DNA of 64,000 nt from Microcoleus vaginatus WJT46-NPBG5 (GCA_019359355.1 JAHHHM010000006.1:213723-277722); one strand, 5' to 3'. Counted from the stretch's first letter, positions 43,869 to 54,172 are shown. Notes: generated by a model from the letters alone, not told the origin. Made by a program: numbers and translations.

Positions 43869-45956
43869 ATGGAACCGATCTATCAATATGCCTGGGTGAT
43901 TCCAGTCCTGCCTCTATTAGGGGCAATGGTGGTTGGCCTGGGCTTAATTTCTTTTAATGGGTTAACCAACCGTCTGCGGCAGTTGAATGCTGTGTTTATA
44001 GTCTCCTTGCTAGGAGCAGCAATGGTTTTTTCCTTGGCGCTGCTCTGGAGTCAAATTCAAGGTCATGAACCCTATCTCTATACCTTGGAATGGGCGGCAG
44101 CGGGAGATTTCCACCTGCGGATGGGCTACACGATTGACCCCCTGACCTCTCTGATGCTGGTCATCGTGACAACCGTAGCCTTTTTGGTAATGGTTTATAC
44201 AGATGGCTACATGGCCCACGATCCGGGGTATGTGCGCTTCTACGCATACCTGAGCTTGTTTAGCTCCTCGATGTTGGGTCTGGTGGTTAGCCCAAATCTT
44301 GTACAAGTTTATATTTTCTGGGAACTGGTCGGTATGTGTTCGTACCTGCTGATCGGGTTCTGGTATGACCGGAAAGCGGCGGCGGATGCTTGCCAAAAGG
44401 CGTTTGTCACGAACCGCGTGGGTGACTTTGGTTTATTGCTGGGAATTCTGGCGCTTTATTGGAGCACCGGCAGCTTTGAATTCAACGAGATCGGTGCACG
44501 ATTGCAAGATTTGGTGCAATCCGGTGCCTTGAGTGGTGGCTTGGCTGCCTTGTTTGCAATTCTGGTATTTTTAGGGCCGGTGGCCAAATCCGCGCAATTT
44601 CCCCTGCAAGTCTGGTTGCCAGACGCAATGGAAGGCCCAACCCCAATTTCAGCTTTGATTCACGCCGCAACAATGGTGGCAGCCGGTGTCTTTTTGATCG
44701 CCCGGATGTACCCCGTGTTTGAAGGCGTGCCGGTGGCAATGGATGTGATCGCCTACACCGGCGCTTTCACTGCCTTTTTAGGGGCAACGATTGCGATTAC
44801 TCAAAACGACATTAAAAAAGGCTTAGCTTACTCCACCATCTCCCAGCTCGGCTATATGGTGATGGCGATGGGAGTCGGGGCTTATGGAGCCGGCTTGTTT
44901 CACCTGATGACCCACGCTTACTTCAAAGCCATGCTGTTTCTATGCTCTGGATCAGTGATTCACGGCATGGAGGGCGTTGTGGGTCACGATGCCGTCTTGG
45001 CGCAGGATATGCGCCTGATGGGAGGTTTGCGGAAACATATGCCGGTGACAGCCACCACCTTTTTGATTGGAACTTTGGCGATCTGCGGGATTCCGCCGTT
45101 TGCTGGCTTTTGGTCAAAAGATGAAATCCTCGGTTCTACCTTTGCCGCAAATCCATTTCTGTGGGGCGTTGGCTGGGTAACTGCCGGCATCACTGCCTTC
45201 TATATGTTCCGGATGTATTTCTCGACCTTTGAAGGGAAATTCCGGGGCAATGATCAGCAGATTCGCAACCAATTGCTTGCAGAAAGCGGCAAAGAACTAC
45301 AGCCGGCCTTTGGGCCAGGAGCGATGAACCCGAAGGAATTGGAACATGGCAGCGACCCTCACGCCCATCATGGTCATAGTGAATTTCCTCACGAGTCACC
45401 CTTGACAATGACGTTCCCCCTGATGGCGCTGGCAGTGCCTTCTGTCCTGATTGGTTTGCTGGGAACTCCCTTTGCCAATTACTTTGAGGAGTTTATCCAT
45501 CCCCCAACTGTCATGGCGGCTGTGGAAGCGCTGCATGGAACATCGGCACTCGAACACGCAGAGGAATTCAATTTAAATGAATTCCTGATCATGGGTGGCA
45601 GTTCTGTCGGGATTGCTTTGATTGGCATCACCCTCGCGTCTCTGATGTATCTCAGTCGCAAGATTGATCCGGCAGCAATCGCCAAGACAATCCAACCACT
45701 CTATAAGCTGTCGCTTAATAAGTGGTATTTCGATAACATCTACGATTTCCTCTTCGTCAAAGGTAGCCGCCGGTTAGCGCGACAAGTGATGGAAGTGGAC
45801 TATCGCGTTGTCGATGGTGCTGTGAACCTCACAGGTTTAATCACAGTATTAAGTGGCGAAGGGCTGAAATACTTTGAAACAGGCCGCGCCCAATTCTACG
45901 CCCTGATTGTATTTGGGGCTGTTTTAGGAATCGTGATTGTCTTTGGAGTAAGTTGA
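43869..45956 (+). CDS. ndhF: NAD(P)H-quinone oxidoreductase subunit 5 (NdhF1)
   Basis: A 695-aa thylakoid membrane subunit of the NDH-1L complex in respiration and photosystem I cyclic electron flow. It is a proton-pumping antiporter-like subunit with about 16 helices. Conserved segments include MVYTDGYMAHDPGYVRFYAY, FWELVGMCSYLLIGFWYDRK, the LPDAMEGPTPISALIHAATM loop with its key Lys/His residues, and the C-terminal lateral helix region. ATG 43869 is preferred; a GTG directly before it is in frame. Pairing with ndhD1 downstream is typical of the ndhF1/ndhD1 (respiratory and cyclic) type rather than the CO2-uptake paralogs ndhF3/D3. Confidence 0.95.
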   Translation: MEPIYQYAWVIPVLPLLGAMVVGLGLISFNGLTNRLRQLNAVFIVSLLGAAMVFSLALLWSQIQGHEPYLYTLEWAAAGDFHLRMGYTIDPLTSLMLVIVTTVAFLVMVYTDGYMAHDPGYVRFYAYLSLFSSSMLGLVVSPNLVQVYIFWELVGMCSYLLIGFWYDRKAAADACQKAFVTNRVGDFGLLLGILALYWSTGSFEFNEIGARLQDLVQSGALSGGLAALFAILVFLGPVAKSAQFPLQVWLPDAMEGPTPISALIHAATMVAAGVFLIARMYPVFEGVPVAMDVIAYTGAFTAFLGATIAITQNDIKKGLAYSTISQLGYMVMAMGVGAYGAGLFHLMTHAYFKAMLFLCSGSVIHGMEGVVGHDAVLAQDMRLMGGLRKHMPVTATTFLIGTLAICGIPPFAGFWSKDEILGSTFAANPFLWGVGWVTAGITAFYMFRMYFSTFEGKFRGNDQQIRNQLLAESGKELQPAFGPGAMNPKELEHGSDPHAHHGHSEFPHESPLTMTFPLMALAVPSVLIGLLGTPFANYFEEFIHPPTVMAAVEALHGTSALEHAEEFNLNEFLIMGGSSVGIALIGITLASLMYLSRKIDPAAIAKTIQPLYKLSLNKWYFDNIYDFLFVKGSRRLARQVMEVDYRVVDGAVNLTGLITVLSGEGLKYFETGRAQFYALIVFGAVLGIVIVFGVS

Positions 45957-46060
45957 TCGTCGGGCATGGGGGTTAGGGCATAGGGCATGGTAAACAATCC
46001 AACCAATGCCCGATTCCCAATCCCACTGCTTCGCACCAGGCAAGCTAGGAATGTGGATTT
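45957..46060. repeat. GGGCATAGGGCATGG-type repeat between ndhF1 and ndhD1
   Basis: The 152-bp ndhF1-ndhD1 spacer contains GGGCATGGGGGTTAGGGCAT-type heptamer-like units from 45961 to 45990 and a nearby partly inverse copy (CCAATGCCCGATTCCCAAT, 46002-46020). It is the same dispersed family as at 13169 and 55921. Confidence 0.6.
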
Positions 46061-46108
46061 CGCCGCATTCTGGCTCATTGCTCAATTGCCAATTAACAAT
46101 TTGCAATT

Positions 46109-47719
46109 ATGAATTTAGCTGATTTTCCCTGGCTCACATTTATCATCTTGTTTCCGATCACGGCAGCACTGCTGATTCCCGTGATCCCGGACAAAAATGG
46201 TAAAACGGTGAGATGGTACGCCCTAATTGTAGGGCTGATTGATTTGGCCGTAACGGTTTACGCTTTCTACAGCCAGTACGATTTGAGCAATCCAGATTTG
46301 CAACTGGTGGAAAGCTATGCTTGGGTGCCGCAACTCGATTTAAATTGGTCGGTGGGTGCGGATGGGCTGTCAATGCCGCTGATTTTGTTGACCGCCTTTA
46401 TTACAACCCTGGCAATTCTGGCAGCTTGGCCGGTGACGCTGAAGCCAAAGCTGTTTTATTTCCTGATGCTGGCCATGTATGGTGGCCAAATTGCGGTGTT
46501 TGCCGTTCAGGATATGCTGCTGTTTTTCCTAGTTTGGGAACTGGAGTTAGTGCCGGTTTACCTAATTCTGGCGATTTGGGGCGGCAAAAAACGCCAATAT
46601 GCGGCGACGAAGTTTATTCTCTACACGGCGGGGGGTTCGCTGTTTATCCTGTTGGCAGCCTTAACGATGGCGTTCTACGGGGATACCGTAACGTTTGATA
46701 TGCGGGCGATTGCTAACAAAGATTACGCGATGAACCTGCAGTTGTGGCTTTATGGGGGCTTCTTAATCGCCTACGGGGTAAAGCTGCCAATTTTTCCGCT
46801 GCACACTTGGCTGCCTGATGCCCACGGAGAGGCGACGGCACCGGCACATATGTTGCTGGCCGGCATTCTGTTGAAAATGGGCGGTTATGCGCTGTTTCGC
46901 ATGAATGCCGGTATGCTTCCAGATGCTCATGCGGTGTTTGCGCCGATTTTGGTGGTTCTGGGGGTTGTCAATATTATCTATGCCGCCTTAACTTCCTTTG
47001 CCCAGCGAAACCTTAAACGCAAGATAGCTTACTCTTCAATTTCCCACATGGGATTTGTTCTGATTGGTCTAGGTTCTTTTACCGACCTGGGAACGAGTGG
47101 GGCGATGCTACAAATGGTTTCCCACGGGCTAATTGGGGCAAGTCTGTTCTTTATGGTGGGTGCCACCTATGACCGAACGCACACCCTGATGTTAGATGAA
47201 ATGGGGGGCGTTGGGCAGAAGATGCGGAAGGCTTTCGCGATGTGGACGGCTTGTTCTCTGGCGTCTTTAGCGCTGCCAGGAATGAGCGGTTTTGTGGCGG
47301 AGTTGATGGTATTTGTAGGCTTTGCAACGAGTGATGCCTATAGCTCAACGTTTAAGGTGATCGTGGTGTTTTTGGCAGCGGTTGGGGTGATTTTGACTCC
47401 GATTTACTTGCTATCAATGCTGCGCGAGATTTTCTACGGCCCGGAAAATAAGGAACTTGTGAGTCACGAGGTTCTGGTGGATGTGGAACCGCGAGAGGTG
47501 TTTATCATTGCTTCTCTGTTGGTGCCGATTATTGGGATTGGTTTATATCCCAAGATTTTGACTCAGGTTTATGATGCGACGATGGTGCAGTTCACTGCGC
47601 GACTAAGAGATTCGGTGCCGACGCTGGCACAGAAGCCGCATTCTAAGCCGGTGGCCCTGCAACCGGCACCCTTAGCGGATCTGCCGATGCTTGTAGCGCC
47701 TGTGATTGGCGGAAGTTAG
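46109..47719 (+). CDS. ndhD: NAD(P)H-quinone oxidoreductase subunit 4 (NdhD1)
   Basis: A 536-aa polytopic antiporter-like subunit of NDH-1. Family segments include [38 protein letters not shown] with the conserved membrane Glu, [20 protein letters not shown] with the key Lys and His, and [14 protein letters not shown]. The C-terminus is a poorly conserved Pro/Leu tail. It follows ndhF1 on the same strand after 152 bp. Together they form the distal proton-pumping arm of NDH-1L. A strong terminator closes the unit. Confidence 0.95.
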   Translation: MNLADFPWLTFIILFPITAALLIPVIPDKNGKTVRWYALIVGLIDLAVTVYAFYSQYDLSNPDLQLVESYAWVPQLDLNWSVGADGLSMPLILLTAFITTLAILAAWPVTLKPKLFYFLMLAMYGGQIAVFAVQDMLLFFLVWELELVPVYLILAIWGGKKRQYAATKFILYTAGGSLFILLAALTMAFYGDTVTFDMRAIANKDYAMNLQLWLYGGFLIAYGVKLPIFPLHTWLPDAHGEATAPAHMLLAGILLKMGGYALFRMNAGMLPDAHAVFAPILVVLGVVNIIYAALTSFAQRNLKRKIAYSSISHMGFVLIGLGSFTDLGTSGAMLQMVSHGLIGASLFFMVGATYDRTHTLMLDEMGGVGQKMRKAFAMWTACSLASLALPGMSGFVAELMVFVGFATSDAYSSTFKVIVVFLAAVGVILTPIYLLSMLREIFYGPENKELVSHEVLVDVEPREVFIIASLLVPIIGIGLYPKILTQVYDATMVQFTARLRDSVPTLAQKPHSKPVALQPAPLADLPMLVAPVIGGS

Positions 47720-47751
47720 AATTTCGCCCACTATATTGTTTTTGTTTGCCG

Positions 47752-47782
47752 GCTTCTCAGTTATTCTGAGAAGCTTTTTTTT
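47752..47782 (+). terminator. Rho-independent terminator after ndhD1
   Basis: GCTTCTCAG (47752-47760) and CTGAGAAGC (47766-47774) form a perfect 9-bp stem with a TTATT loop, followed by eight T. Confidence 0.9.
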
Positions 47783-47844
47783 GTGAGTTGAGAAAGTGTT
47801 GATTAGGAAATGTCTTTTTTGGCAAAGGTTAAAGTTTGTTTGGG

Positions 47845-49140
47845 TTATTGAAGTAACTTTTGACGATGCCGGCTCAACACTCCGTCAATTTTTTGAATTA
47901 AGCGTAAAAGATCCTGCTGTTTTACCACCTCTTCTATTTCTGTTAAGGCTCCTTCAGCTTGTTCAATTTTTTGCATCAAAGACTGCGCTTCTGTTATTTC
48001 TTCAATGATGCCCTTTTCTTGAGTGGCTGAAGTGATGTAAGAATGGGGATGTTTAACCAGTTCTTCTAATTCTGAAAGTGCCCCTTCTGCGCGTTCAATT
48101 TTTTGAACTAAGGATTTCGCCACCGTCGCGCCTTGTCTCGCGGATTCGGTGAGTTCTTGAACCCGCCTCTTAAACCGATTCGCCAGTTGATCCATCTGAC
48201 GCCCTGCATCAAATGTTTGAGTGACTAACTTACCAATTTCAGAAGTTACCTTGCTAAATTCATTAAATTGCCCACCAGAACGATTGGCGACAACTGCTGC
48301 CTGCACAGCCAAGTAGCGGACTTGCTGACTGACTTTAGAAATCTGTACAGAAGCCGTATTAACGGTTTCCAGTTCTTTTGCTAAAGCTCTGCCAATATCA
48401 ACGATTTGATCGGTGTTACGGCAAATCGCATTCACTCCGGTAAAGGTGGCATGAAAGGCATTTCTCCCTTCTACAGAAAGCAGTTTGCCGATTTGAACAA
48501 ACTGCTGATTCAGTTGGGCAATTTTTTTAGATTGTTTGATCAACTTGGATTGTTGTAAAGTTAACTTCTGATTTTGTTTTTGAATTTCCAACAAATTAAA
48601 TTCTAATAATTGCGTATATCCTTTTCCTTTGTCTTGTTCTCGTTGGAGTCGGGAAAGATATTCTAATTTTTCAATTTTTTGCAATCGAATAATCTCATTT
48701 GAAAGCGTTAGCATTTGCGACAAGCCTAGCAGAAGCACCTGCATATCTAGCAAACGATAACTTTTGTCATCACACAGCACCACAATTGGTTCATAGACTA
48801 AATCTTCAGAGCGATTGAGCGCAATTCGAGCGGCCTCATCAATTCCGCAAGTGTCATTGAGCTGTAGAGGGGGAGTTTTGACAGAATCTAACAGCACTTG
48901 AATGGGGCGCTGCATATAAAGATCAACGTTATAGGGTTGACTCATCCATTCTTGAAACTTGCGCCGAGAAATCATCCCCACCACCCGCAGGTTACTGGTA
49001 ATGATGACGCCGGGAATATCCGGTTGATAAGCAAATGTTTTTGCGACTAGCTTCCCTGGTGTCGAGAGACTCACTAAAAAGTGGTGGGTGGGAAGATGGC
49101 CGATGGTAGAATCGGGAGCGAGCTGACTTAGATCGATCAT
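47845..49140 (-). CDS. CBS-like domain plus MCP-type coiled-coil signalling protein
   Basis: A 431-aa soluble protein with no transmembrane segment. Residues about 35-160 look like a CBS-type small-ligand module (GVIITSNLRVVGMISRRKF and a second half with PIVVLCDDKSYRLLD). Residues about 165-230 are a Gln/Lys-rich coiled coil. Residues about 225-335 resemble the hairpin region of methyl-accepting proteins (RNTDQIVDIGRALAKELETV, VRYLAVQAAVVANRSG). Two similar segments (QKIERAEGALSELEELVKH and QKIEQAEGALTEIEEVVKQ) repeat near the C-terminus. Probably a cytoplasmic signalling scaffold, but no partner is encoded nearby. Convergent with ndhD1. Confidence 0.6.
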   Translation of the reverse strand: MIDLSQLAPDSTIGHLPTHHFLVSLSTPGKLVAKTFAYQPDIPGVIITSNLRVVGMISRRKFQEWMSQPYNVDLYMQRPIQVLLDSVKTPPLQLNDTCGIDEAARIALNRSEDLVYEPIVVLCDDKSYRLLDMQVLLLGLSQMLTLSNEIIRLQKIEKLEYLSRLQREQDKGKGYTQLLEFNLLEIQKQNQKLTLQQSKLIKQSKKIAQLNQQFVQIGKLLSVEGRNAFHATFTGVNAICRNTDQIVDIGRALAKELETVNTASVQISKVSQQVRYLAVQAAVVANRSGGQFNEFSKVTSEIGKLVTQTFDAGRQMDQLANRFKRRVQELTESARQGATVAKSLVQKIERAEGALSELEELVKHPHSYITSATQEKGIIEEITEAQSLMQKIEQAEGALTEIEEVVKQQDLLRLIQKIDGVLSRHRQKLLQ

Positions 49141-49344
49141 TCACCCTGATGCCCGTGATAATTGTTGATTGTAGATGATAAAAAGCTTAACCTAAATCAT
49201 CATTTTCCAGTTTTGGTGTAATCATTGAAGTTTTCACCGGCATCCTGAGTTACAGTTACTTTCCTAGGTGTGATGCCGGCACCGGCAACCCAAACTCGCC
49301 ACGAGCCACTATGATTGGCTAAATGTACTGGAATTAAAACTGCT

Positions 49345-51777
49345 GTGTTAGACGAATTAAGCCATCAGCCTTCTCGGAATAACCGGCTACCCAATCAGCG
49401 GTGGCAGATTTTCCCCCAAAAGCCAGAATTAGCGGCACAACTGGCAGCGGCAACCGGCTTATCCTCGGTACTGGCACAGGTGTTGATTGATCGTGGCATT
49501 GAGACGCCGGCGCAAGCACAAGCGTATTTAAACCCAGACTCCCTACTTTTACCCTCTCCAGTCGATGAATTTCCCGACTTAGCAATAAGTGTGGAGTTAT
49601 TGCAAGAAGCGATCGCATCCCAACATAAAATTGCGATCTGCGGTGACTATGATGCCGATGGCATGACGAGTACCGCCTTATTAATTAGAGCACTGCGGTG
49701 GTTAGGCGCAAGCGTAGATTATGCCATTCCTAGCCGGATGCAAGAAGGTTACGGCATCAACCGGCGCATTGTCGAAGAATTTCACAGCGATGGCGTCCAG
49801 CTCATTTTAACCGTTGATAATGGCATTTCTGCTTACGATCCTGTAGACAGAGCGCGTCAGCTTGGCTTAAAAATTATTATCACCGATCACCACGATATCC
49901 CAGAAAAATTGCCGCCGGCAAATGCAATTTTAAATCCCAAACTGATTCGTGAAGATTCTCCCTATCGAGGCGTTGCCGGTGTTGGGGTTGCTTATATTCT
50001 GGCGATTACCCTTGCCCAAAAACTTGACAAAACTCACGGATTAATTCATCCCCTGCGAGAATTGATGACACTCGGCACAATTGCAGATTTAGCGCCTTTA
50101 ACTGGCGTGAATCGGCGGTGGGTAAAACTGGGATTGCGACAATTACCCAACTCAAAATTAGCCGGGGTGCAGGCATTAATTCAAATTGCCGGTGTTTCTG
50201 CCAGGGGGAAGGGGAAAGAGGGAGAAAGTTCTCAAGCACCGATTAAAGATGCAAAAACTTTAAAACCTGAAGATATTGGGTTTCGTCTTGGCCCTAGAAT
50301 TAATGCAGTGGGACGAATTGGCGATCCCCAAATTGTGATTGAATTGCTAACCACTGATGACATGGGGTTAGCCCTTGAAAGGGCAATGCAATGTGAGCAA
50401 ATTAACGAGCGCCGGCAGCAACTTTGTGCCCAAATTGAACAAGAAGCCATTGCTTATGTTGAAAATAGCGATGTAGATTTACAGCAAGAGCGTGTTTTAG
50501 TTGTTGTGCAAGCAAACTGGCATCACGGCGTAATTGGAATTGTTGCCTCGCGGTTAGTGGAACGTTACGGTGTGCCGGTGTTTATCGGAACTTTTGGAAA
50601 CGAAGAACACATCCGAGGTTCAGCACGAAGTATTCCAGAATTTAATATCTTTGAAGCGTTGCAATTTTGCGATGATTTATTAGGAAAATATGGCGGACAT
50701 CGGGCTGCCGGCGGCTTTTCTATGGCAGCCGGCAATGTAGAACTTTTACGGGAACGCCTCAGTAAATTTGCTCACAAATGCCTAGATCCCGCGCAACTAA
50801 AACCGCTAGTGCAAATCGATACATTGGTTAATTTACATCAAATCGATTTAGATCTTTATCAGCAAATTGACGCCCTGCAACCCTGCGGTATTGACAACCG
50901 AGAACCTGTTTTTTGGACGCCAAATGTGCGCGTGGTTGAGCAAAAACCGATTGGGAAAGGGCATATTAAAGTTACCCTTGTGCAAGAAGCTGATGCGCTA
51001 AATTGCCAGCCGCCGGCACGAATTAAAGCAGTTGCATGGCGCTGGGGAGATTACTTTCCCCTGCCAACACGAGTAGATGTTGCTTTTCAGTTGAAAGAAA
51101 ATAACTGGAATGGTAACACGACTGTTGAATTAGAATTAGCCGGTGTGCGGCTTCCGGAAACCAGTGGAGAAGAAAGTGAGAAAGTAAGAAAACTCCTTAA
51201 ATCCCCTAATTCTAGCTATTCTAACAGCCCTACGCTTACCCTTCTTTACCCGAAAGCGCCGGCAATTCAAAGGGTGCCAGAATGGGTAAAAGCCGGCAAT
51301 TTTAATCAATTATTGTCACAATTGCAGGGGAGAGTTTTGGTTTATGGTGCCGATAAGCCGGATGTGCCGGCAGATTTAACCAATTGTGAAATAGAGTATG
51401 ATCGTCCCCGGCATATTTGTGATGCTTTTATATTATGGACGCTGCCACCTTCTGGGAGTCATTTACAATGGTTGCTTGCAATCGGGAAACCGCGTCAGGT
51501 TTATGTGTGTGATCAAGTGCCGCAAATGCCATCTGCAACAGAGTTAAAAGCGCATTTACAAAATTACTTGAAAAACTCCCCCGACAAGCCGATAAACTTG
51601 CTACAACTAAGCCAGCAATGGTGGGTTGCGCCTTGCACAGTGGTTGCCGGCTTGCGAGAATTAGGCTATCCCTGTCTGGAATTTCCTCAGACTTTTTCCC
51701 TGGATATGGAATTAGAACGGTTGCATCGCTGGTATGTTTATCCCGCCCATAAATTAGCCCAGTTAAAATGGGCGTAG
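49345..51777 (+). CDS. recJ: Single-stranded-DNA-specific exonuclease RecJ
   Basis: About 810 aa, longer than E. coli RecJ (577 aa) as is usual in cyanobacteria. DHH-family motifs are ICGDYDADGMTSTALL, TVDNGIS, TDHHDIPEKLPPA (the DHH site), ELMTLGTIADLAPL, LGPRINAVGRIGDP, and the DHHA1 motifs NWHHGVIGIVASRLVERYG and YGGHRAAGGFSMAAGN. It degrades ssDNA 5' to 3' in recombination and repair. Two low-complexity inserts (ARGKGKEGESS and SEESEKVRKLLKS-like) interrupt otherwise conserved regions. The start is uncertain: no ATG lies near homology, and GTG 49345 or TTG 49315 are the options. Confidence 0.92.
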   Translation: MLDELSHQPSRNNRLPNQRWQIFPQKPELAAQLAAATGLSSVLAQVLIDRGIETPAQAQAYLNPDSLLLPSPVDEFPDLAISVELLQEAIASQHKIAICGDYDADGMTSTALLIRALRWLGASVDYAIPSRMQEGYGINRRIVEEFHSDGVQLILTVDNGISAYDPVDRARQLGLKIIITDHHDIPEKLPPANAILNPKLIREDSPYRGVAGVGVAYILAITLAQKLDKTHGLIHPLRELMTLGTIADLAPLTGVNRRWVKLGLRQLPNSKLAGVQALIQIAGVSARGKGKEGESSQAPIKDAKTLKPEDIGFRLGPRINAVGRIGDPQIVIELLTTDDMGLALERAMQCEQINERRQQLCAQIEQEAIAYVENSDVDLQQERVLVVVQANWHHGVIGIVASRLVERYGVPVFIGTFGNEEHIRGSARSIPEFNIFEALQFCDDLLGKYGGHRAAGGFSMAAGNVELLRERLSKFAHKCLDPAQLKPLVQIDTLVNLHQIDLDLYQQIDALQPCGIDNREPVFWTPNVRVVEQKPIGKGHIKVTLVQEADALNCQPPARIKAVAWRWGDYFPLPTRVDVAFQLKENNWNGNTTVELELAGVRLPETSGEESEKVRKLLKSPNSSYSNSPTLTLLYPKAPAIQRVPEWVKAGNFNQLLSQLQGRVLVYGADKPDVPADLTNCEIEYDRPRHICDAFILWTLPPSGSHLQWLLAIGKPRQVYVCDQVPQMPSATELKAHLQNYLKNSPDKPINLLQLSQQWWVAPCTVVAGLRELGYPCLEFPQTFSLDMELERLHRWYVYPAHKLAQLKWA

Positions 51778-51785
51778 AGTCCTTG

Positions 51786-51812
51786 AACCTTATCTGCGTT
51801 TATCTGCGGTTC
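51786..51812. repeat. ATCTGCG-type repeat after recJ
   Basis: TTATCTGCGTTTATCTGCGG is the inverse complement of the GCAGAT tandem repeat found after sbcD at 9110. Both copies lie just downstream of DNA-repair genes, which may be chance. Confidence 0.6.
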
Positions 51813-51883
51813 AAAAATTTAATATTTGCAGGAAGTCTTTGAAAACTGGCAACCTACAAATTTGAATTTTTCACTGTCAACTT

Positions 51884-52411
51884 CTAAAGGCTAGGCTTAA
51901 GCCATTTCATCATTAACGTATTAAATGACTGCCCTAACTGTTTCTTGACGCGCCACCGCTGGAAGGCTTGCTCATACTCTTCGCCTTCAGTTTGATAAGT
52001 TCTCCACCCTTGCAACGCCAATCCCAATCCCCAAGCCAGTGCAATGTAGAGTGACCAAGAAAGTTCGTGACTTGAGACTAAATTCAACAGCACGAAAAAA
52101 GAGTTGACGATTGAAAATTTGACAAAATTCTGTTGCAATTTACTGTGCCGGTAGGCATCAAACACCTGCCGGCTTTGCAATTCTCCCTGCCGGTTATTCC
52201 ACTCAATTTCTGCCGCTTGGAGATTTTCTGGGGAAATATTTAAATCATGGGCAATTTCCAATAACTGTGCGCGAGACATTTCCCCGCCTTGTTCTTGGCG
52301 TGTCAATGCTAAATGGAGAATTTGCTGAACATCATCTTGACTATAAGCGCGGGTCATTGGGGCAGTAGAAGCCGGCTTATCGGGTTGTTTAAGATTTTCA
52401 GAATAAATCAT
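51884..52411 (-). CDS. 2TM-domain protein
   Basis: A 175-aa protein. The N-terminal part (about 20-80) is a short helical region (YSQDDVQQILHLALTRQEQG, MSRAQLLEIAHDLNISPENL) resembling the SHOCT-like helical lead-in of cyanobacterial 2TM proteins. Two hydrophobic helices follow at about 96-115 and 118-137 (a 2TM domain), then a basic tail. Function unknown; some homologs are kinase-associated. Converges on recJ. Confidence 0.7.
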   Translation of the reverse strand: MIYSENLKQPDKPASTAPMTRAYSQDDVQQILHLALTRQEQGGEMSRAQLLEIAHDLNISPENLQAAEIEWNNRQGELQSRQVFDAYRHSKLQQNFVKFSIVNSFFVLLNLVSSHELSWSLYIALAWGLGLALQGWRTYQTEGEEYEQAFQRWRVKKQLGQSFNTLMMKWLKPSL

Positions 52412-52725
52412 GAGCTTTGCCTGGGTGAGAGTATACAGATGAGTCTGAGGGGAAGGATACTATTTATATTTTGCCAAAGCTCTTTTTCTGCCGGCAGTGA
52501 GGATATCCGATCCGGTTCTTACGAGTTGAGATTAATGTCAGGAAACCTTAGCACTTCTGCTGTTTTCAGGAAAATGCAACAATCCAACTATTTTGCAAGT
52601 GGATAACATTTTTGTACTTTGCCTGTTGAGTTAGCCGGCAAACGTTGAGGCCGGTTGTGCTACCCTACAAGCAGGGGGCGCTTAAGCCGGCGAAGATTTC
52701 CCTCTTTGGAATGAGGAAACAGGCA
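52412..52725. other. Intergenic region
   Basis: Divergent promoter region between the 2TM gene (minus) and the PH-like gene (plus). No specific element was recognised apart from the GAGGA ribosome site at its right end. Confidence 0.4.
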
Positions 52726-53088
52726 ATGAATTTGAATATTATTGACAACCAACTATACATCGAACTGGAGTGGTATGAGCAGCTATGGGCGTTTACAATC
52801 AATAAAACCTTTGAAATCCCGCTTGCTCATATTGAACGAGTAACCGATGAAGAACCTCTCAGTAATTGGGCAGAACTCCGCGCCCCCGGTACGTTTCTCC
52901 CAGGCGTGATTAAAGCCGGCACCTATTACACCAAACAGGGTAAAGAATTTTGGTATGTTACAAACGATAAAAATTATCTAACTTTAGAATTAAAGGATGA
53001 ACCTTACAAGCGCATAATTTTTACATTAGATAATCATGAAGTTTGGATAGAAAGAATTAATCAGATAAAATTGGAGAGGGAGTTGTGA
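52726..53088 (+). CDS. Small PH-like-domain hypothetical protein
   Basis: A 120-aa protein starting at ATG 52726, chosen because GAGGAAACAGGCA precedes it at good spacing; a TTG at 52645 and an ATG at 52711 would add residues with poor composition. The pattern of short beta strands (LYIELEWYEQLWAF, FEIPLAHIERVTDEEP, FWYVTNDKNYLTLEL, IIFTLDNHEVWIERINQI) ending in a helix suits a bacterial PH-like fold. I do not recognise a specific function. It ends 19 nt before the SMP-30-like gene on the same strand. Confidence 0.65.
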   Translation: MNLNIIDNQLYIELEWYEQLWAFTINKTFEIPLAHIERVTDEEPLSNWAELRAPGTFLPGVIKAGTYYTKQGKEFWYVTNDKNYLTLELKDEPYKRIIFTLDNHEVWIERINQIKLEREL

Positions 53089-53107
53089 TAAAATAATAAA
53101 TTAACCG

Positions 53108-54172
53108 ATGAATAAAAATTTTAATAAAAAAATCATTCTTTTTGGGATGATCCTCTCTAGCTTGTTGTTCACTGTGTTTACAACAGCGTCTAGCAAGCCA
53201 AAATATTTAGAACCCTTGTCAAAGAATATTGAGAACCTTGATAATTTTGAAAATCCAGCAAAAAATTTTGTAATAAAAATTGCACAATCGCAAAAGATTC
53301 AGGATAAAAACAGTATGGAAGCGATTAAAGATAAAAGCTCTGAAGTAGAAAAACTTGCTGAAGGATTTGAATTTACCGAAGGGCCGGTTTGGCATCCGGG
53401 AGGCTTTTTACTCTTTAGTGATATAGACGGCGATACTATCTATCAATGGCAAGAAAATCAAAAAGCAGAAATCTTTCGTCGGCCCTCAGGAAAAGCCAAT
53501 GGCAACACACTAGATCGGGAAGGACGTTTAATTACGGCTGAACACACAAACCGTCGCGTCTCCCGCACTGAAATAGACGGAAAAATTGTAACCTTAGCTG
53601 ATAAATACGAAGGCAAATCATTAAACAGCCCGAATGATCTTGTTGTCAAATCAGATGGCAGTATTTACTTTACAGATCCCCCTTATGGCATCAAAAAAGA
53701 GCAAGAACAATTGGGGTTTTATGGCGTATACCGGCTTGCCCCAGATGGTAAATTAACCTTGCTCGTTAAAGACTTTGTGCGTCCCAACGGAATCACTTTT
53801 TCGCCAGACGAGAAAAAACTTTATATCGACGATTCCCAAGAAAGTCACATTCGAGTTTTTGATGTAAATCCCGATGGAACCTTAACAAATGGACGCATCT
53901 TTGCAGAACTGAAAGATCCTAATAAAAAAGGCGTTCCAGATGGAATGAAAACAGACATTCAGGGTAATATTTATAGCACCGGCCCTGGAGGCGTCTGGGT
54001 ATTCTCGCCGGCAGGCAATCTCCTAGGAACAATAGAAGTCCCTGAAGCTGCGACAAACCTAGCCTGGGGAGACAGCGACAGCAAAACACTTTATATCACA
54101 GCCGGTAAAAGCCTTTACCGCATCCGCCTGAAAATTGCCGGGGTGCGCCCTAATTCTATAGGAAATAACTAA
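53108..54172 (+). CDS. Exported SMP-30/gluconolactonase-like protein
   Basis: A 354-aa protein with an N-terminal Sec-type signal (residues 7-28, cleavage likely near the TTASS). The SGL/SMP-30 six-bladed propeller follows: EGPVWHPGG with the metal Glu, then ANGNTLDREGRLITAEH, SLNSPNDLVVKSDGSIYFTD, GFYGVYRL, RPNGITFSPDEKKLYIDDSQ with the catalytic Asp, and a C-terminal TGPGGVWVF. A Ca-dependent lactonase acting on sugar lactones is the family norm; the substrate is unknown. Followed at 94 bp by an aldo/keto reductase with its own export signal, so the two may act together in the periplasm. Confidence 0.85.
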   Translation: MNKNFNKKIILFGMILSSLLFTVFTTASSKPKYLEPLSKNIENLDNFENPAKNFVIKIAQSQKIQDKNSMEAIKDKSSEVEKLAEGFEFTEGPVWHPGGFLLFSDIDGDTIYQWQENQKAEIFRRPSGKANGNTLDREGRLITAEHTNRRVSRTEIDGKIVTLADKYEGKSLNSPNDLVVKSDGSIYFTDPPYGIKKEQEQLGFYGVYRLAPDGKLTLLVKDFVRPNGITFSPDEKKLYIDDSQESHIRVFDVNPDGTLTNGRIFAELKDPNKKGVPDGMKTDIQGNIYSTGPGGVWVFSPAGNLLGTIEVPEAATNLAWGDSDSKTLYITAGKSLYRIRLKIAGVRPNSIGNN

